A DNA stretch of 29,080 nt, from the NCBI GenBank assembly GCA_937901895.1, contig CALGTD010000077.1, positions 1-29,080 on the forward strand, written 5' to 3'. Positions 15,291 to 22,036 of the stretch are shown here, piece by piece; within the stretch, counting starts at the first letter, position 1, and each line of letters starts with the position of its first letter. Source of the DNA: an uncultured Spartobacteria bacterium. GTDB taxonomy: Bacteria > Verrucomicrobiota > Verrucomicrobiia > Chthoniobacterales > JAATET01. The position numbers and the translations under genes are program-made. A model generated the notes under the pieces. The model saw only the letters and a list, made by a program, of their open reading frames with translations. It was not told the origin of the DNA and made no database searches.

Positions 15291-15821
15291 ATGAAGGAGA
15301 ACGCCCGGTCGACCACGCGACTTCGAGCCGCCCAGGACGAGTTTGTGAGTCAATGGGGGGCGATGGGGAGTGCATGGGGAATCAATCGCACGATGGCGCA
15401 GATCCACGCCCTTCTGATCACGACGGCACATCCGATGAGCACGGACGAGGTGATGGAGGAGTTGAAGATCAGCCGGGGCAATGCGCATTCCAATCTCCGT
15501 GATCTCGTGAGCTGGGGACTCGTGCGCAGCGTGGTGCGCAAGGGGGAGCGGAAGGAGTATTTCGAGGCGGAGAAGGATGTCTGGAAGATGTTCTGCATCG
15601 TGCTCCGCGAGCGCCGGCGCCGGGAGCTCCAGCCGGCCATGGAAGTTCTCCGCGAATGTTTGGAGCGAACAAAGGATCTCACGGGATCCGATGCCTCCGT
15701 CTTTCACAAGCAGATCAAGGCGTTGAACGATTTCCTCGAACTGGCGGACGGCGTGATCACGCGGATCGCGAATTCCGAGAAGAGTCGGATGATCCCCGCG
15801 GCGATCAAGTTCCTGAAATGA
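15291..15821 (+). CDS. GbsR/MarR-type winged-helix transcriptional regulator
   Basis: The 176-aa DNA-binding protein matches the GbsR/OpuAR/YvaV-like branch of the MarR fold. The order is WGINRTMAQIHALLITTAHP (dimer/helix 1 region), MSTDEVMEELKISRGNAHSN (helix-turn-helix, about residues 49-68), LRDLVSWGLVRSVVRKGERK (wing) and EYFEAEKDVWKMFCIVLRER. The C-terminal half is helical. ATG 15291 is the only sensible start. It has no upstream Shine-Dalgarno, and AAGGAG instead occurs right after the ATG, so a leaderless transcript is possible. It lies directly upstream of a five-gene membrane operon that shares its operator, so it is the likely local regulator. GbsR-type proteins respond to small molecules such as choline; the ligand here is unknown. 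Confidence 0.9.
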   Translation: MKENARSTTRLRAAQDEFVSQWGAMGSAWGINRTMAQIHALLITTAHPMSTDEVMEELKISRGNAHSNLRDLVSWGLVRSVVRKGERKEYFEAEKDVWKMFCIVLRERRRRELQPAMEVLRECLERTKDLTGSDASVFHKQIKALNDFLELADGVITRIANSEKSRMIPAAIKFLK

Positions 15822-15848
15822 ACGCGCCTCTTTTTATTTGCCCATAAG

Positions 15849-15866
15849 TTTCAGAAAAGACTGAAA
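15849..15866 (+). promoter_or_regulatory. Operator 2: TTTCAG-N6-CTGAAA
   Basis: This second copy of the inverted repeat lies 27 bp after the regulator stop and 17 bp before the ATG of the five-gene operon. CTGAAAATACA after the spacer is identical in both copies, and AAGGA follows at the same distance, here serving as the Shine-Dalgarno of the first operon gene. A T-rich stretch (15830-15839) precedes it, but no convincing -35/-10 pair could be assigned. Confidence 0.7.
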
Positions 15867-15883
15867 ATACAGAAAGGAATGGA

Positions 15884-16270
15884 ATGACACTCATCGTTTG
15901 GACCTATGTCGCCTATCTCGCAATCAGCGTTGCCCTGACCGTCTGGGTCGCCGGCACGTTGCATCGAAATGGACGGATCTTCCTGGTTGATGCCACGGGA
16001 GGAAACGAACCGCTGGCGGACTCGATCAATCACCTGCTCGTGGTTGGCTTTTACCTGATCAACATCGGCTATGTGACGCTGGCGATGCGCAGCGGACAGA
16101 TACCGGAGAATCCGCAGGAGGTGCTGGAACTGTTGAGCCGCAAGATCGGCATTGTCCTGGTCGTGCTTGGGGGGATGCATTTCTTCAATCTCTTCGTGTT
16201 TTCGCGGATGCGTCGGAACGCGTTGCGAGCCGCGGAGCCGCCTCCTTTTGCTGAGCCGCTCGTGCCGTGA
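15884..16270 (+). CDS. Three-helix membrane protein of unknown function, first gene of the operon
   Basis: The 128-aa integral membrane protein has helices at about 5-25 (IVWTYVAYLAISVALTVWVA), 48-68 (HLLVVGFYLINIGYVTLAM) and 86-106 (KIGIVLVVLGGMHFFNLFVF). Between the first two is a conserved-looking polar loop, LHRNGRIFLVDATGG, and an SINHLL segment at the membrane edge. I have no firm function for it. AAAGGA at 15873-15878 is a good ribosome-binding site. The stop TGA shares one base with the next ATG (TGATG), indicating coupling to the DCC oxidoreductase gene. It lies directly behind operator 2. Confidence 0.85.
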   Translation: MTLIVWTYVAYLAISVALTVWVAGTLHRNGRIFLVDATGGNEPLADSINHLLVVGFYLINIGYVTLAMRSGQIPENPQEVLELLSRKIGIVLVVLGGMHFFNLFVFSRMRRNALRAAEPPPFAEPLVP

Positions 16271-16653
16271 TGAAAAAGCTGACGGTTTTCCATGACGGCC
16301 GGTGTGGTCTCTGCCAGCGGTGCCGCCGATGGCTGGAGGAGCAGGACAAGGTGATCGAGATGGAATTTCTCGCGCTGCAGTCGCCGGTGGTGGACCAGCG
16401 GTTTCCGGGAATTCGTCGACTCTGTCTCGAGAAATCGCTGACCGTTGTGGATGACCGTGGGCGGGTGCATCGAGGCGATCGAGCCTGGGCCGTCTGCCTG
16501 TTTGCGGTGAGGAAGTATCGACCTCTGGCGCGTGCCTTCTCCAATCCGCTGCTTCGCCCGGTGGTCCGGGGAGCCTACGGACTCGTGTCAGGTCAACGGC
16601 ACCGCATTTCGCGCTGGATGGGATTGGACTGTGAAGGGAGCTGTCATGTCTGA
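16270..16653 (+). CDS. DCC family (DUF393) thiol-disulfide oxidoreductase-like protein
   Basis: The 127-aa protein opens MKKLTVFHDGRCGLCQRCRR, the DUF393 signature: a short strand, then D-G-x-C-x-L-C. Cys12 and Cys15 form the putative redox pair and Cys18 is extra. Later blocks VVDQRFPGIRRLCLEKSLTV and RGDRAWAVCLFAVRKYRPLA fit the thioredoxin-like family. A short cysteine-containing tail (LDCEGSCHV) follows. The family has no settled biochemical role. Start ATG 16270 overlaps the previous stop by one base, and its own end overlaps the next start by 8 bp. In this operon it may act in the cytosol or at the membrane face together with the acyltransferase. Confidence 0.87.
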   Translation: MKKLTVFHDGRCGLCQRCRRWLEEQDKVIEMEFLALQSPVVDQRFPGIRRLCLEKSLTVVDDRGRVHRGDRAWAVCLFAVRKYRPLARAFSNPLLRPVVRGAYGLVSGQRHRISRWMGLDCEGSCHV

Positions 16654-17539
16654 ACGCGTTGTTGCGATTCCTGAACGCTGCTCGAACACGGGTGTCGCCT
16701 GGCTTCCGCTGGTGCTGGGAACCACGACCGCACTGGGTGTCTGCGGGGACCTTCCCCGATGGGGTCGCATGTGGCTGCTGGCCGGAACGGTGTTTGCCGG
16801 TTTCAAATGGCTGACATTCTGTGCGGCGCGCAGCGGCGGAGTGAAAACCACCCGCCGGCGGTCGCTGGAGTATCTGCTGCTCTGGCCGGGGATGGACGCT
16901 CGGACCTTTCTGGACGTGACGGCGGTCGCGAAGGCTCCTCCGATGCGTGAGTGGATGGTCGCCGCCGGGAAGATGTTCCTCGGAGCGACGCTGCTTTGGG
17001 GTGTCGCGCGTTTCGCCGGAGGCGGACTGACCAGCGGCTGGATCGGAATGATCGGGGCGATTCTCCTGCTGCATTTCGGCAGCTTTCACCTGCTCGCGAA
17101 CTTCTGGCGTGCGCGTGGAGTGTGTGCGAAGCCCTTGATGGCGATGCCGCTTGCGGCGAAGTCGGTGTCCGAGTTTTGGGGGCGCCGTTGGAACGTCGCG
17201 TTTCAGGAGATTGCCTTCGCAACGTTTTTCCGATCGCTGCGCCGCTGTGTTCCCGCCGATTGGGCGCTGATGGGGACGTTCTTCATTTCGGGAATCATCC
17301 ATGACCTCGTGATCACGATTCCCGCCGGGGCGGGTTACGGGCTGCCGACGCTCTATTTTTCGATGCAGGGTGTCGCGCTTGTCTTCGAGCATCGCAATCG
17401 CCGCTGGTTTCGGAGGCATCCTGCAATGAATCGTGCGTTTGCCTGGCTGGTGGTGGGAGCGCCGGCCGGGTTGCTGTTCCCTCCCGTGTTCGTCGAGCGG
17501 GTGATTCTGCCGTTTTTCGCGGAGATCGGAGCGTTGTGA
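16646..17539 (+). CDS. MBOAT_2 / wax-synthase-like membrane O-acyltransferase
   Basis: The 297-aa polytopic membrane protein (about 7-8 helices) contains SVSEFWGRRWNVAFQEIAFA followed about 30 residues later by FFISGIIHDLVI. These are the two diagnostic blocks of plant-type wax synthases and relatives (Pfam MBOAT_2): S-x-x-[DE]FWGRRWN and S-G-x-x-H[DE]. Asn183 and His219 are the predicted catalytic pair. The family transfers an acyl group from acyl-CoA or acyl-ACP to an alcohol. Start ATG 16646 has AAGGGAG 6 nt upstream and overlaps the DCC gene by 8 bp. The acceptor (fatty alcohol, carotenoid, sterol-like lipid or sugar) is unknown. Confidence 0.85.
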   Translation: MSERVVAIPERCSNTGVAWLPLVLGTTTALGVCGDLPRWGRMWLLAGTVFAGFKWLTFCAARSGGVKTTRRRSLEYLLLWPGMDARTFLDVTAVAKAPPMREWMVAAGKMFLGATLLWGVARFAGGGLTSGWIGMIGAILLLHFGSFHLLANFWRARGVCAKPLMAMPLAAKSVSEFWGRRWNVAFQEIAFATFFRSLRRCVPADWALMGTFFISGIIHDLVITIPAGAGYGLPTLYFSMQGVALVFEHRNRRWFRRHPAMNRAFAWLVVGAPAGLLFPPVFVERVILPFFAEIGAL

Positions 17540-17961
17540 TGGAGTCGCTGCTGTCCACTGCGTTGTGGCTCGCCGGGATCGGGCACTTTTGCCTCCTCGG
17601 CGTGAGTTTTCAGGTTCCCGCCCGTGCGAACTGGAAGGAGGACCTCCTGAAGCTGCTGCCACTGAACCGAAAGCTGCTCTGGGTTTACGGAGGATTCACG
17701 GTTCTGACGATCGTGGCGTTCGGCGCGCTGACGCTGCTCCTTCATCGCGAGTTTCTGCAGGGGGATCGTGCGGCGGTCGCGCTCGCGGCATTCATGGCCG
17801 TCTACTGGACGGCGAGAATTCTCGTGGATGTTTTTTACCTTCGGCACAGCGACTGGCCGGCGGGAGATTGGTTTGTCGTCGCACACGTCGGGCTCTTCGC
17901 GTTCTTCACGGCGCTCGCCGCGACGTATTGGGCGGTCGTGGTGCACGCCTTCGCTTTATGA
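17539..17961 (+). CDS. Four-helix membrane protein of unknown function
   Basis: This 140-aa integral membrane protein has four predicted helices, at about 4-26, 48-70, 76-98 and 112-136. Between helices 1 and 2 is QVPARANWKEDLLKLLPLNR, a basic amphipathic loop. The pattern LLPLNRKLLWVYGGF...ARILVDVFYL...DWP resembles small uncharacterised membrane proteins, but no family name can be given with confidence. Start ATG 17539 shares one base with the previous stop (TGATG), and the end overlaps the SDR start by 4 bp (ATGA), so it is translated in the chain. It probably forms part of the same membrane system as the acyltransferase. Confidence 0.82.
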   Translation: MESLLSTALWLAGIGHFCLLGVSFQVPARANWKEDLLKLLPLNRKLLWVYGGFTVLTIVAFGALTLLLHREFLQGDRAAVALAAFMAVYWTARILVDVFYLRHSDWPAGDWFVVAHVGLFAFFTALAATYWAVVVHAFAL

Positions 17962-18926
17962 AAATCGTAATTCCAGGAGGCAGCGGACATGTGGGAACCG
18001 TGCTCGCGCGCGGACTGTGCCGCGCGGGTCATGAGGTCGTGGTTTTGAGCCGGCGGAATCTTCCATCGGATCGCTGGCGGGTCGTGCAGTGGGATGGGCG
18101 GAACGCGGGTGACTGGATTCACGAGATCGACGGCGCGGATGTGGTGATCAATCTTGCCGGTCAGAGCGTGAACTGCCGGTATCACGCGCGGAACCGGCGA
18201 GTCGTGAAGGATTCGCGAATCCATTCCACGCGTGCGGTGCGCGAGGCCATTCGCGGGGCTGCCCGGCCGCCTGCGGTGTGGCTGCAGGCCAGCACGGCCA
18301 CGATCTACGAACACCGCTTCGATCCGGCAAACGATGAATTCACGGGACGCATTGGAGGCACGGAGCCGAAGCTGCCGGACACGTGGCGGTTCAGTTACGA
18401 CGTTGCCACCTCGTGGGAGAGGGAGGCGTTGGGTTCCCGCGGGTTGCCGGCTACGCGGCTGGTCCTCATGCGCACGGCGATTGTGATGGCTCCGGATCGT
18501 GGCGGACCATTCGACATGCTGCTTCGTCTTGCGAGATGGGGATTGGGAGGAAGGATGGGGTCGGGCAGGCAGTTCGTTTCGTGGGTGCACGATCGGGATC
18601 TGCTGCGAGCGGTCGAATTTCTCATTGCCGAAGAATCGATCGCCGGTCCGGTCAACATCGCTTCGCCGAATCCGCTGCCGAATACAGCGTTCATGCACGA
18701 CTTGCGCGAAGCGTGGGGAATTCCGTTCGGACTGCCCGCGACGGAATGGATGCTCGAGTTCGGCGCGCTTCTGCTCAGGACGGAGACCGAACTGGTTTTG
18801 AAAAGCCGGCGGGTCGTTCCCGGAGTTCTTGCGTCGCGCGGATTCGATTTCGAATTTCCGGAATGGAAGGGCGCGGCGCAGGATCTCTGCTCACGCTGGC
18901 GCGAGGCTGCCCGCACCTGGAGGTAG
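17958..18926 (+). CDS. TIGR01777/YfcH-type SDR epimerase-like protein, last gene of the operon
   Basis: The 322-aa extended short-chain dehydrogenase/reductase has the nucleotide motif GGSGHVGTVLARGL at residues 7-20 and DVVINLAGQSVN near residue 62, both typical of TIGR01777. HARNRRVVKDSRIHSTRAV and a QASTATIYEHR segment (with Tyr) mark the catalytic area. FVSWVHDRDLLRAVEFLI and PVNIASPNPLPNTAFM are standard for the family, as is a C-terminal YfcH-like domain with LLRTETELVLKSRRVVPGVL. Substrates in this family are mostly unknown; it may reduce or epimerise the compound that is acylated. The ATG overlaps the preceding stop by 4 bp. Its stop faces the convergent PepSY-like gene after 8 bp. 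Confidence 0.9.
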   Translation: MKIVIPGGSGHVGTVLARGLCRAGHEVVVLSRRNLPSDRWRVVQWDGRNAGDWIHEIDGADVVINLAGQSVNCRYHARNRRVVKDSRIHSTRAVREAIRGAARPPAVWLQASTATIYEHRFDPANDEFTGRIGGTEPKLPDTWRFSYDVATSWEREALGSRGLPATRLVLMRTAIVMAPDRGGPFDMLLRLARWGLGGRMGSGRQFVSWVHDRDLLRAVEFLIAEESIAGPVNIASPNPLPNTAFMHDLREAWGIPFGLPATEWMLEFGALLLRTETELVLKSRRVVPGVLASRGFDFEFPEWKGAAQDLCSRWREAARTWR

Positions 18927-18934
18927 GCGAGCGA

Positions 18935-19192
18935 TCACTGGGGTTCGACGAACCTTCCGTATTCGTCGATCTCGACCCGAAGGGATTTTCCCGAGGATTC
19001 GAGATTCACGAAAAAATACACGAAGTCGTTGCGCTCATCCCGTTCCGCCGATTGCAGGGTGCAGCCGGGATGGCGCTTCTCGATGGCCTTCACGACAGGC
19101 TCGGGCAGCTGTTCCAGCGGGATGGGGTCCGCGGCGAGAGCAAGCCGGCAGACGAAGAAGACCGTGGCAAGAAATCGGAGCGATCGAAGCAT
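18935..19192 (-). CDS. Exported PepSY-like small protein
   Basis: The 85-aa protein has a signal peptide (MLRSLRFLATVFFVCRLALA, cut after ALA-A). The mature part has PIPLEQLPEPVVKAIEKRHP, then DFVYFFVNLESSGKSLRVEI, then DEYGRFVE. The x-x-LP-x-x-V-x-x-x-I-x-x-x-x-P-G beginning and the strand-D-x-x-G-x end are typical of PepSY-like (PF11396-type) periplasmic domains. GGAGGA lies about 10 nt upstream of the ATG at 19192. It is divergent from the sensor-kinase gene (99 bp between starts), an arrangement often seen when a small periplasmic protein belongs to a two-component regulon. Function is unknown. Confidence 0.8.
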   Translation of the reverse strand: MLRSLRFLATVFFVCRLALAADPIPLEQLPEPVVKAIEKRHPGCTLQSAERDERNDFVYFFVNLESSGKSLRVEIDEYGRFVEPQ

Positions 19193-19291
19193 GAGTAAGG
19201 GTTCCTCCGATTGGTGGCTTTGCAAGTTTCGTGCCTGCGTGTTCCCGCGAAGAGGCTTGCGAATTTCGCGTTTCCGAAGAATCAAAAGACG

Positions 19292-21166
19292 ATGGGATCG
19301 CAACGGCGTATTCGCAGGGGCGGCGCAAAACAGCAGGGCCGCATCCCCGCTTCGGAGGAGCTCGAACGGGTCGAGCGCGCGTTGCGGCTGGAAATCAGCA
19401 AGCGCTTCGAGGCCGAGCGCGTCATTCGCAAGCAGGCCGCCGCACTTGCGCAGACGAAGCGTCTTCTCCTGAGCGAGCCCGCGCTGCCTGATTTCATCCG
19501 GGCGTTGCTTCACACGATCAACCAGGAATGCGGAGGCTTGTGGACGACCCTCTGGATGATCAGCGGGAGCGGCGCCGATGCGAGACGTGAATCGTTTTCG
19601 TGGATGGATGCCGCCACGCGCGAACAGGTGGAGAAGTTTGCCGATGCGCATCCCGTGGCAATGCGGCGGCTGGCAAGGCTCTGCGAGGAGCTGCTGGATG
19701 GACATCGGAGCACCGTTGTGTTGTCCGCCGAGGACCGCAGGAATCCGGCGGTCATCCGTCGATTCTACCGAACCATGAAGGTGCGTTCCGCCCTGATGAC
19801 GCCGTTTGTGGTGAAGGACCGTCTGGTCGGATGGCTCAGTCATCTCAGCTTTGTGCAGCCTTCGCGGGTGAACCGGGACAATGTCGCATTCATCGAGGCG
19901 GCCGCTGCACAGGCGACTCTCGCGATGCAGATGGCGAAGCTTGCCGAGGTCGAACGCGCCGCCGAGGAGGCCTTCGCGCGGGAGGCAGCCGCTGCGGAGC
20001 AGGAACAGGAGTTGCGCGAGATCAATCAACTGCTCGACGCGGGAGGAGGCGGAGAATCCTCCGGAGGTCTTCTGCGGTCGGTGCTGGTCAATGTGCTTGC
20101 GCTGATGGATGCGGACTGGGGTGCCTTGTGGCGCTGCGGACGCGACGGACTGCCCTCCACGCCCATCTGGATGGGGGCCCGCGGAGAAGTCACCGCGCCG
20201 GAGGAGTTGGTTGCAATCGACATTGCGTGCCAGGTGCGTGCGCGTCATCCGCGCCTGCTGCGACGCTGGGAATCGGCGAGGCAGCCGATGATCGAGAAGC
20301 GCACGGGTTCTTCCGGACGGAGGCTGCTTGCGTCCATCGGAGTCTCCGACGAGGCGGACGGAGCGCTGGAAGTGCTGCCACTGCGAATCGATGATGAGAA
20401 TGTCGGCTTCCTGCTGATTGTGGGTGATCCCGGGAAACGCCGGCCCGGGCCGCGCGCGGTCGCCGTGCGGGCCCTGGCGATGCAGGCCGCGCTGGCCTTG
20501 CGGCTCGAGGCGATGTCCGAGGTGAAGCGGTCGGCGGCCATCGCCCGCGAGCGGGCCCGCATCTCGCGGGATCTGCATGATCTCCTCGCGCAATCGTTCA
20601 GTGCGATCTCGCTGCAGATCGAGGCAATGCAGGCGGAGTGCCGTGGCTTGCCCGGGCAATGGACGGCGCGCCTCGAGCGAATACGGGAGACCGCTGTGCG
20701 AAGTGTGGACGACCTGCGGCGGACTCTGCAGATGCTCGGACCGGCTGCACTGGACCGCCGCCCGATCACGGAAGCCCTCGAAGAGCTGGTTCGCAATGCG
20801 ACGCCACGCCCGGGTTGGAGCGTGAATTTCGTCAACCGTGCGGGCCGCGTGACGCTCCACTCCCGGATCGAGATTCATCTGTTCGCGATCGTTTCCGAAG
20901 CGCTGCAGAACGCGCTCGTTCACTCCGAGCCGGGCGGGATCGAGGTGTCGGTAACCGGGTCGGTTGCGGAGCTATGCATCGCGGTGGAGAGTCCCGGCCG
21001 GTTGAAACGGTCTCCGAAACCGGGGGGGGGGATTCGGCCTTGCAAACATGAAGGCCCGCGCGGATGCGATCGGTGCGCGATTGTCCATCGCAAGCCGGCA
21101 GGGACGGACCCGAGCAGCCGTTCGGGTCACAGGTTCGTGAGCTTCGTCGTGGTTGTTCTTGCCTGA
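19292..21166 (+). CDS. NarL-type sensor histidine kinase with GAF domains, frameshifted in the ATP-binding domain
   Basis: The cytoplasmic kinase has no membrane helix. Order: N-terminal coiled coil (about 20-60), a GAF-like domain (about 75-205), a second coiled coil (about 215-255), a second GAF-like domain (about 260-400), a HisKA_3 dimerisation domain with RISRDLHDLLAQSFS (His429), then HATPase_c with an N-box (IVSEALQNALVHSE). The expected G-box is broken: after PKPGGG the frame reads IRPCKHEG and ends at 21166. Dropping one G from the ten-G run at 21022-21031 restores GGGFGLANMKARADAIGARL and a natural stop at 21138-21140 (615 aa). As written the kinase should not bind ATP properly. Start ATG 19292 is chosen; upstream TTG 19211 is possible. 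It is paired with the NarL-type regulator downstream. Confidence 0.88.
   Translation: MGSQRRIRRGGAKQQGRIPASEELERVERALRLEISKRFEAERVIRKQAAALAQTKRLLLSEPALPDFIRALLHTINQECGGLWTTLWMISGSGADARRESFSWMDAATREQVEKFADAHPVAMRRLARLCEELLDGHRSTVVLSAEDRRNPAVIRRFYRTMKVRSALMTPFVVKDRLVGWLSHLSFVQPSRVNRDNVAFIEAAAAQATLAMQMAKLAEVERAAEEAFAREAAAAEQEQELREINQLLDAGGGGESSGGLLRSVLVNVLALMDADWGALWRCGRDGLPSTPIWMGARGEVTAPEELVAIDIACQVRARHPRLLRRWESARQPMIEKRTGSSGRRLLASIGVSDEADGALEVLPLRIDDENVGFLLIVGDPGKRRPGPRAVAVRALAMQAALALRLEAMSEVKRSAAIARERARISRDLHDLLAQSFSAISLQIEAMQAECRGLPGQWTARLERIRETAVRSVDDLRRTLQMLGPAALDRRPITEALEELVRNATPRPGWSVNFVNRAGRVTLHSRIEIHLFAIVSEALQNALVHSEPGGIEVSVTGSVAELCIAVESPGRLKRSPKPGGGIRPCKHEGPRGCDRCAIVHRKPAGTDPSSRSGHRFVSFVVVVLA
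21022..21031 (+). repeat. Homopolymeric tract of ten G inside the kinase gene
   Basis: Ten consecutive G fall exactly where the glycine-rich G-box of the ATPase domain is encoded. Nine G give the intact family sequence; ten G shift the frame. It could be a contingency (phase-variable) tract, a real null mutation, or a base-call error in the read consensus. Confidence 0.9.
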
Positions 21167-21197
21167 CGCAAAAATCCACCGATTGTTCCGGCCTGCG

Positions 21198-21911
21198 ATG
21201 GCAAAGGATTCAGAGCGTCCAACGGTTTCCGGAAGGCATGAGGCCTCGAATCCGTTGCGGACGGAAACGGTTCGTGTGTTGATCGTGGATGACCATCCGT
21301 TCGTGGTGGATGGCATTGCCAGCCTGCTCAGCGCGCAGCCGGATTTCGAAGTGGTGGGGCATTGCGGGTCGGTCGCGGAGGCTGTTGGGCAGCTCAAGAA
21401 GGTGCGACCCACGCTGATCCTTGTGGACCTGCGTCTTCCGGACGGAGATGGAAGCGCGGTGCTGAAGGTCGCGCAGGAATTCCGGTGGGAGACGTATGCC
21501 GTCGTATTGAGCGCGTTCTGCAGCGAGGATGATCTCGTGGCTTCGGCGCGTGCGGGGGCCCGTGCATTCCTGATGAAAACCGATCGCGGCGAGGCGGTTC
21601 TCTCGACGCTGCGTCGTGTCGTGGCGGGAGAGAACGTGCTGATGGAGACTCTTCCGCAGCATGTCCGCGAGCGGCTTGCGCAGAAGGATCTCACTCCAAA
21701 GGAACTCGAGGTGCTGCGAATGATCGGCCGGGGAATGACCAACCGTCAGATCGCCATGGAGACGCGACTCACGGACAACACGATCAAGGCGCACCTGCGG
21801 AATCTTTTTCGCAAACTTGGAGTGACCAATCGCGCAGAGGCGGCGGCCATTGCGGTGCGGCGTGGATTGATCTCCGCATTGGGAATCTGGGCGGGAATTT
21901 TCCCGGGTTGA
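21198..21911 (+). CDS. NarL/FixJ-type response regulator
   Basis: The 237-aa protein has an N-terminal receiver domain with acidic pair VLIVDDHPFVVDG (Asp31-Asp32), phospho-acceptor Asp77 in LVDLRLPDGDG, a switch residue in VVLSAF and Lys in FLMKTDRGE. The C-terminal LuxR-type helix-turn-helix begins LTPKELEVLRMIGRGMTNRQ and includes NTIKAHLRNLFRKLGVTNRA. It is the cognate of the upstream kinase, 57 bp after that gene's restored stop. ATG 21198 is used; about 20 poorly conserved residues precede the receiver. Nothing in it is broken, in contrast to its kinase. Targets are unknown; the adjacent exported proteins and the divergent PepSY gene are candidates. Confidence 0.92.
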   Translation: MAKDSERPTVSGRHEASNPLRTETVRVLIVDDHPFVVDGIASLLSAQPDFEVVGHCGSVAEAVGQLKKVRPTLILVDLRLPDGDGSAVLKVAQEFRWETYAVVLSAFCSEDDLVASARAGARAFLMKTDRGEAVLSTLRRVVAGENVLMETLPQHVRERLAQKDLTPKELEVLRMIGRGMTNRQIAMETRLTDNTIKAHLRNLFRKLGVTNRAEAAAIAVRRGLISALGIWAGIFPG

Positions 21912-21923
21912 GCTGCGCGGGGA

Positions 21924-21987
21924 CTCACCCATTCGGGTGAGAAGCTGCGAAGGCGGGTGGCATGCCCCGCGCTGGTTTTTGCGGGGC
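21924..21987 (+). other. Two hairpins between the response regulator and the PEP-CTERM gene
   Basis: CTCACCC-ATTC-GGGTGAG (21924-21941) is a perfect 7-bp stem with a tetraloop, 13 bp after the regulator stop. It may end that transcript, though no T run follows. GCCCCGC/GCGGGGC (21964-21970 with 21981-21987) with a T-rich 10-nt loop follows. The second could be part of the 5' leader of the gene starting at 22037. I tested the region by eye against known riboswitch cores and found no match. Confidence 0.4.
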
Positions 21988-22036
21988 CGGGCGTCGGTGT
22001 GAAGCCGGTGCCGGCAAAACAAAGAACCCAACCATC

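Noticed and set aside
15851..17662. A 603-codon minus-strand frame opposite the MBOAT operon
   Set aside because: The low-complexity product lacks motifs, while the overlapping plus-strand genes have family signatures and coupled junctions.
19193..19291. A sigma-70 promoter TTGCGA-17-AATCAA for the kinase gene
   Set aside because: The -10 matches the consensus too poorly to list as a feature.
19193..20923. Minus-strand frame continuing upstream of the PepSY-like protein through the kinase gene
   Set aside because: Only the last 85 codons (from 19192) look like a real protein with a signal peptide. The upstream part is antisense to the kinase domains.
21015..21045. Programmed ribosomal frameshift at the G run as the normal way to make the kinase
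   Set aside because: No slippery-heptamer arrangement or downstream stimulator was evident. Tract-length variation or sequencing error explains it more simply, so this was not made the main claim.
21961..22036. Possible cyclic-di-GMP (GEMM) or other known riboswitch
   Set aside because: The hairpins are real but the conserved core nucleotides of the GEMM family could not be found by eye.
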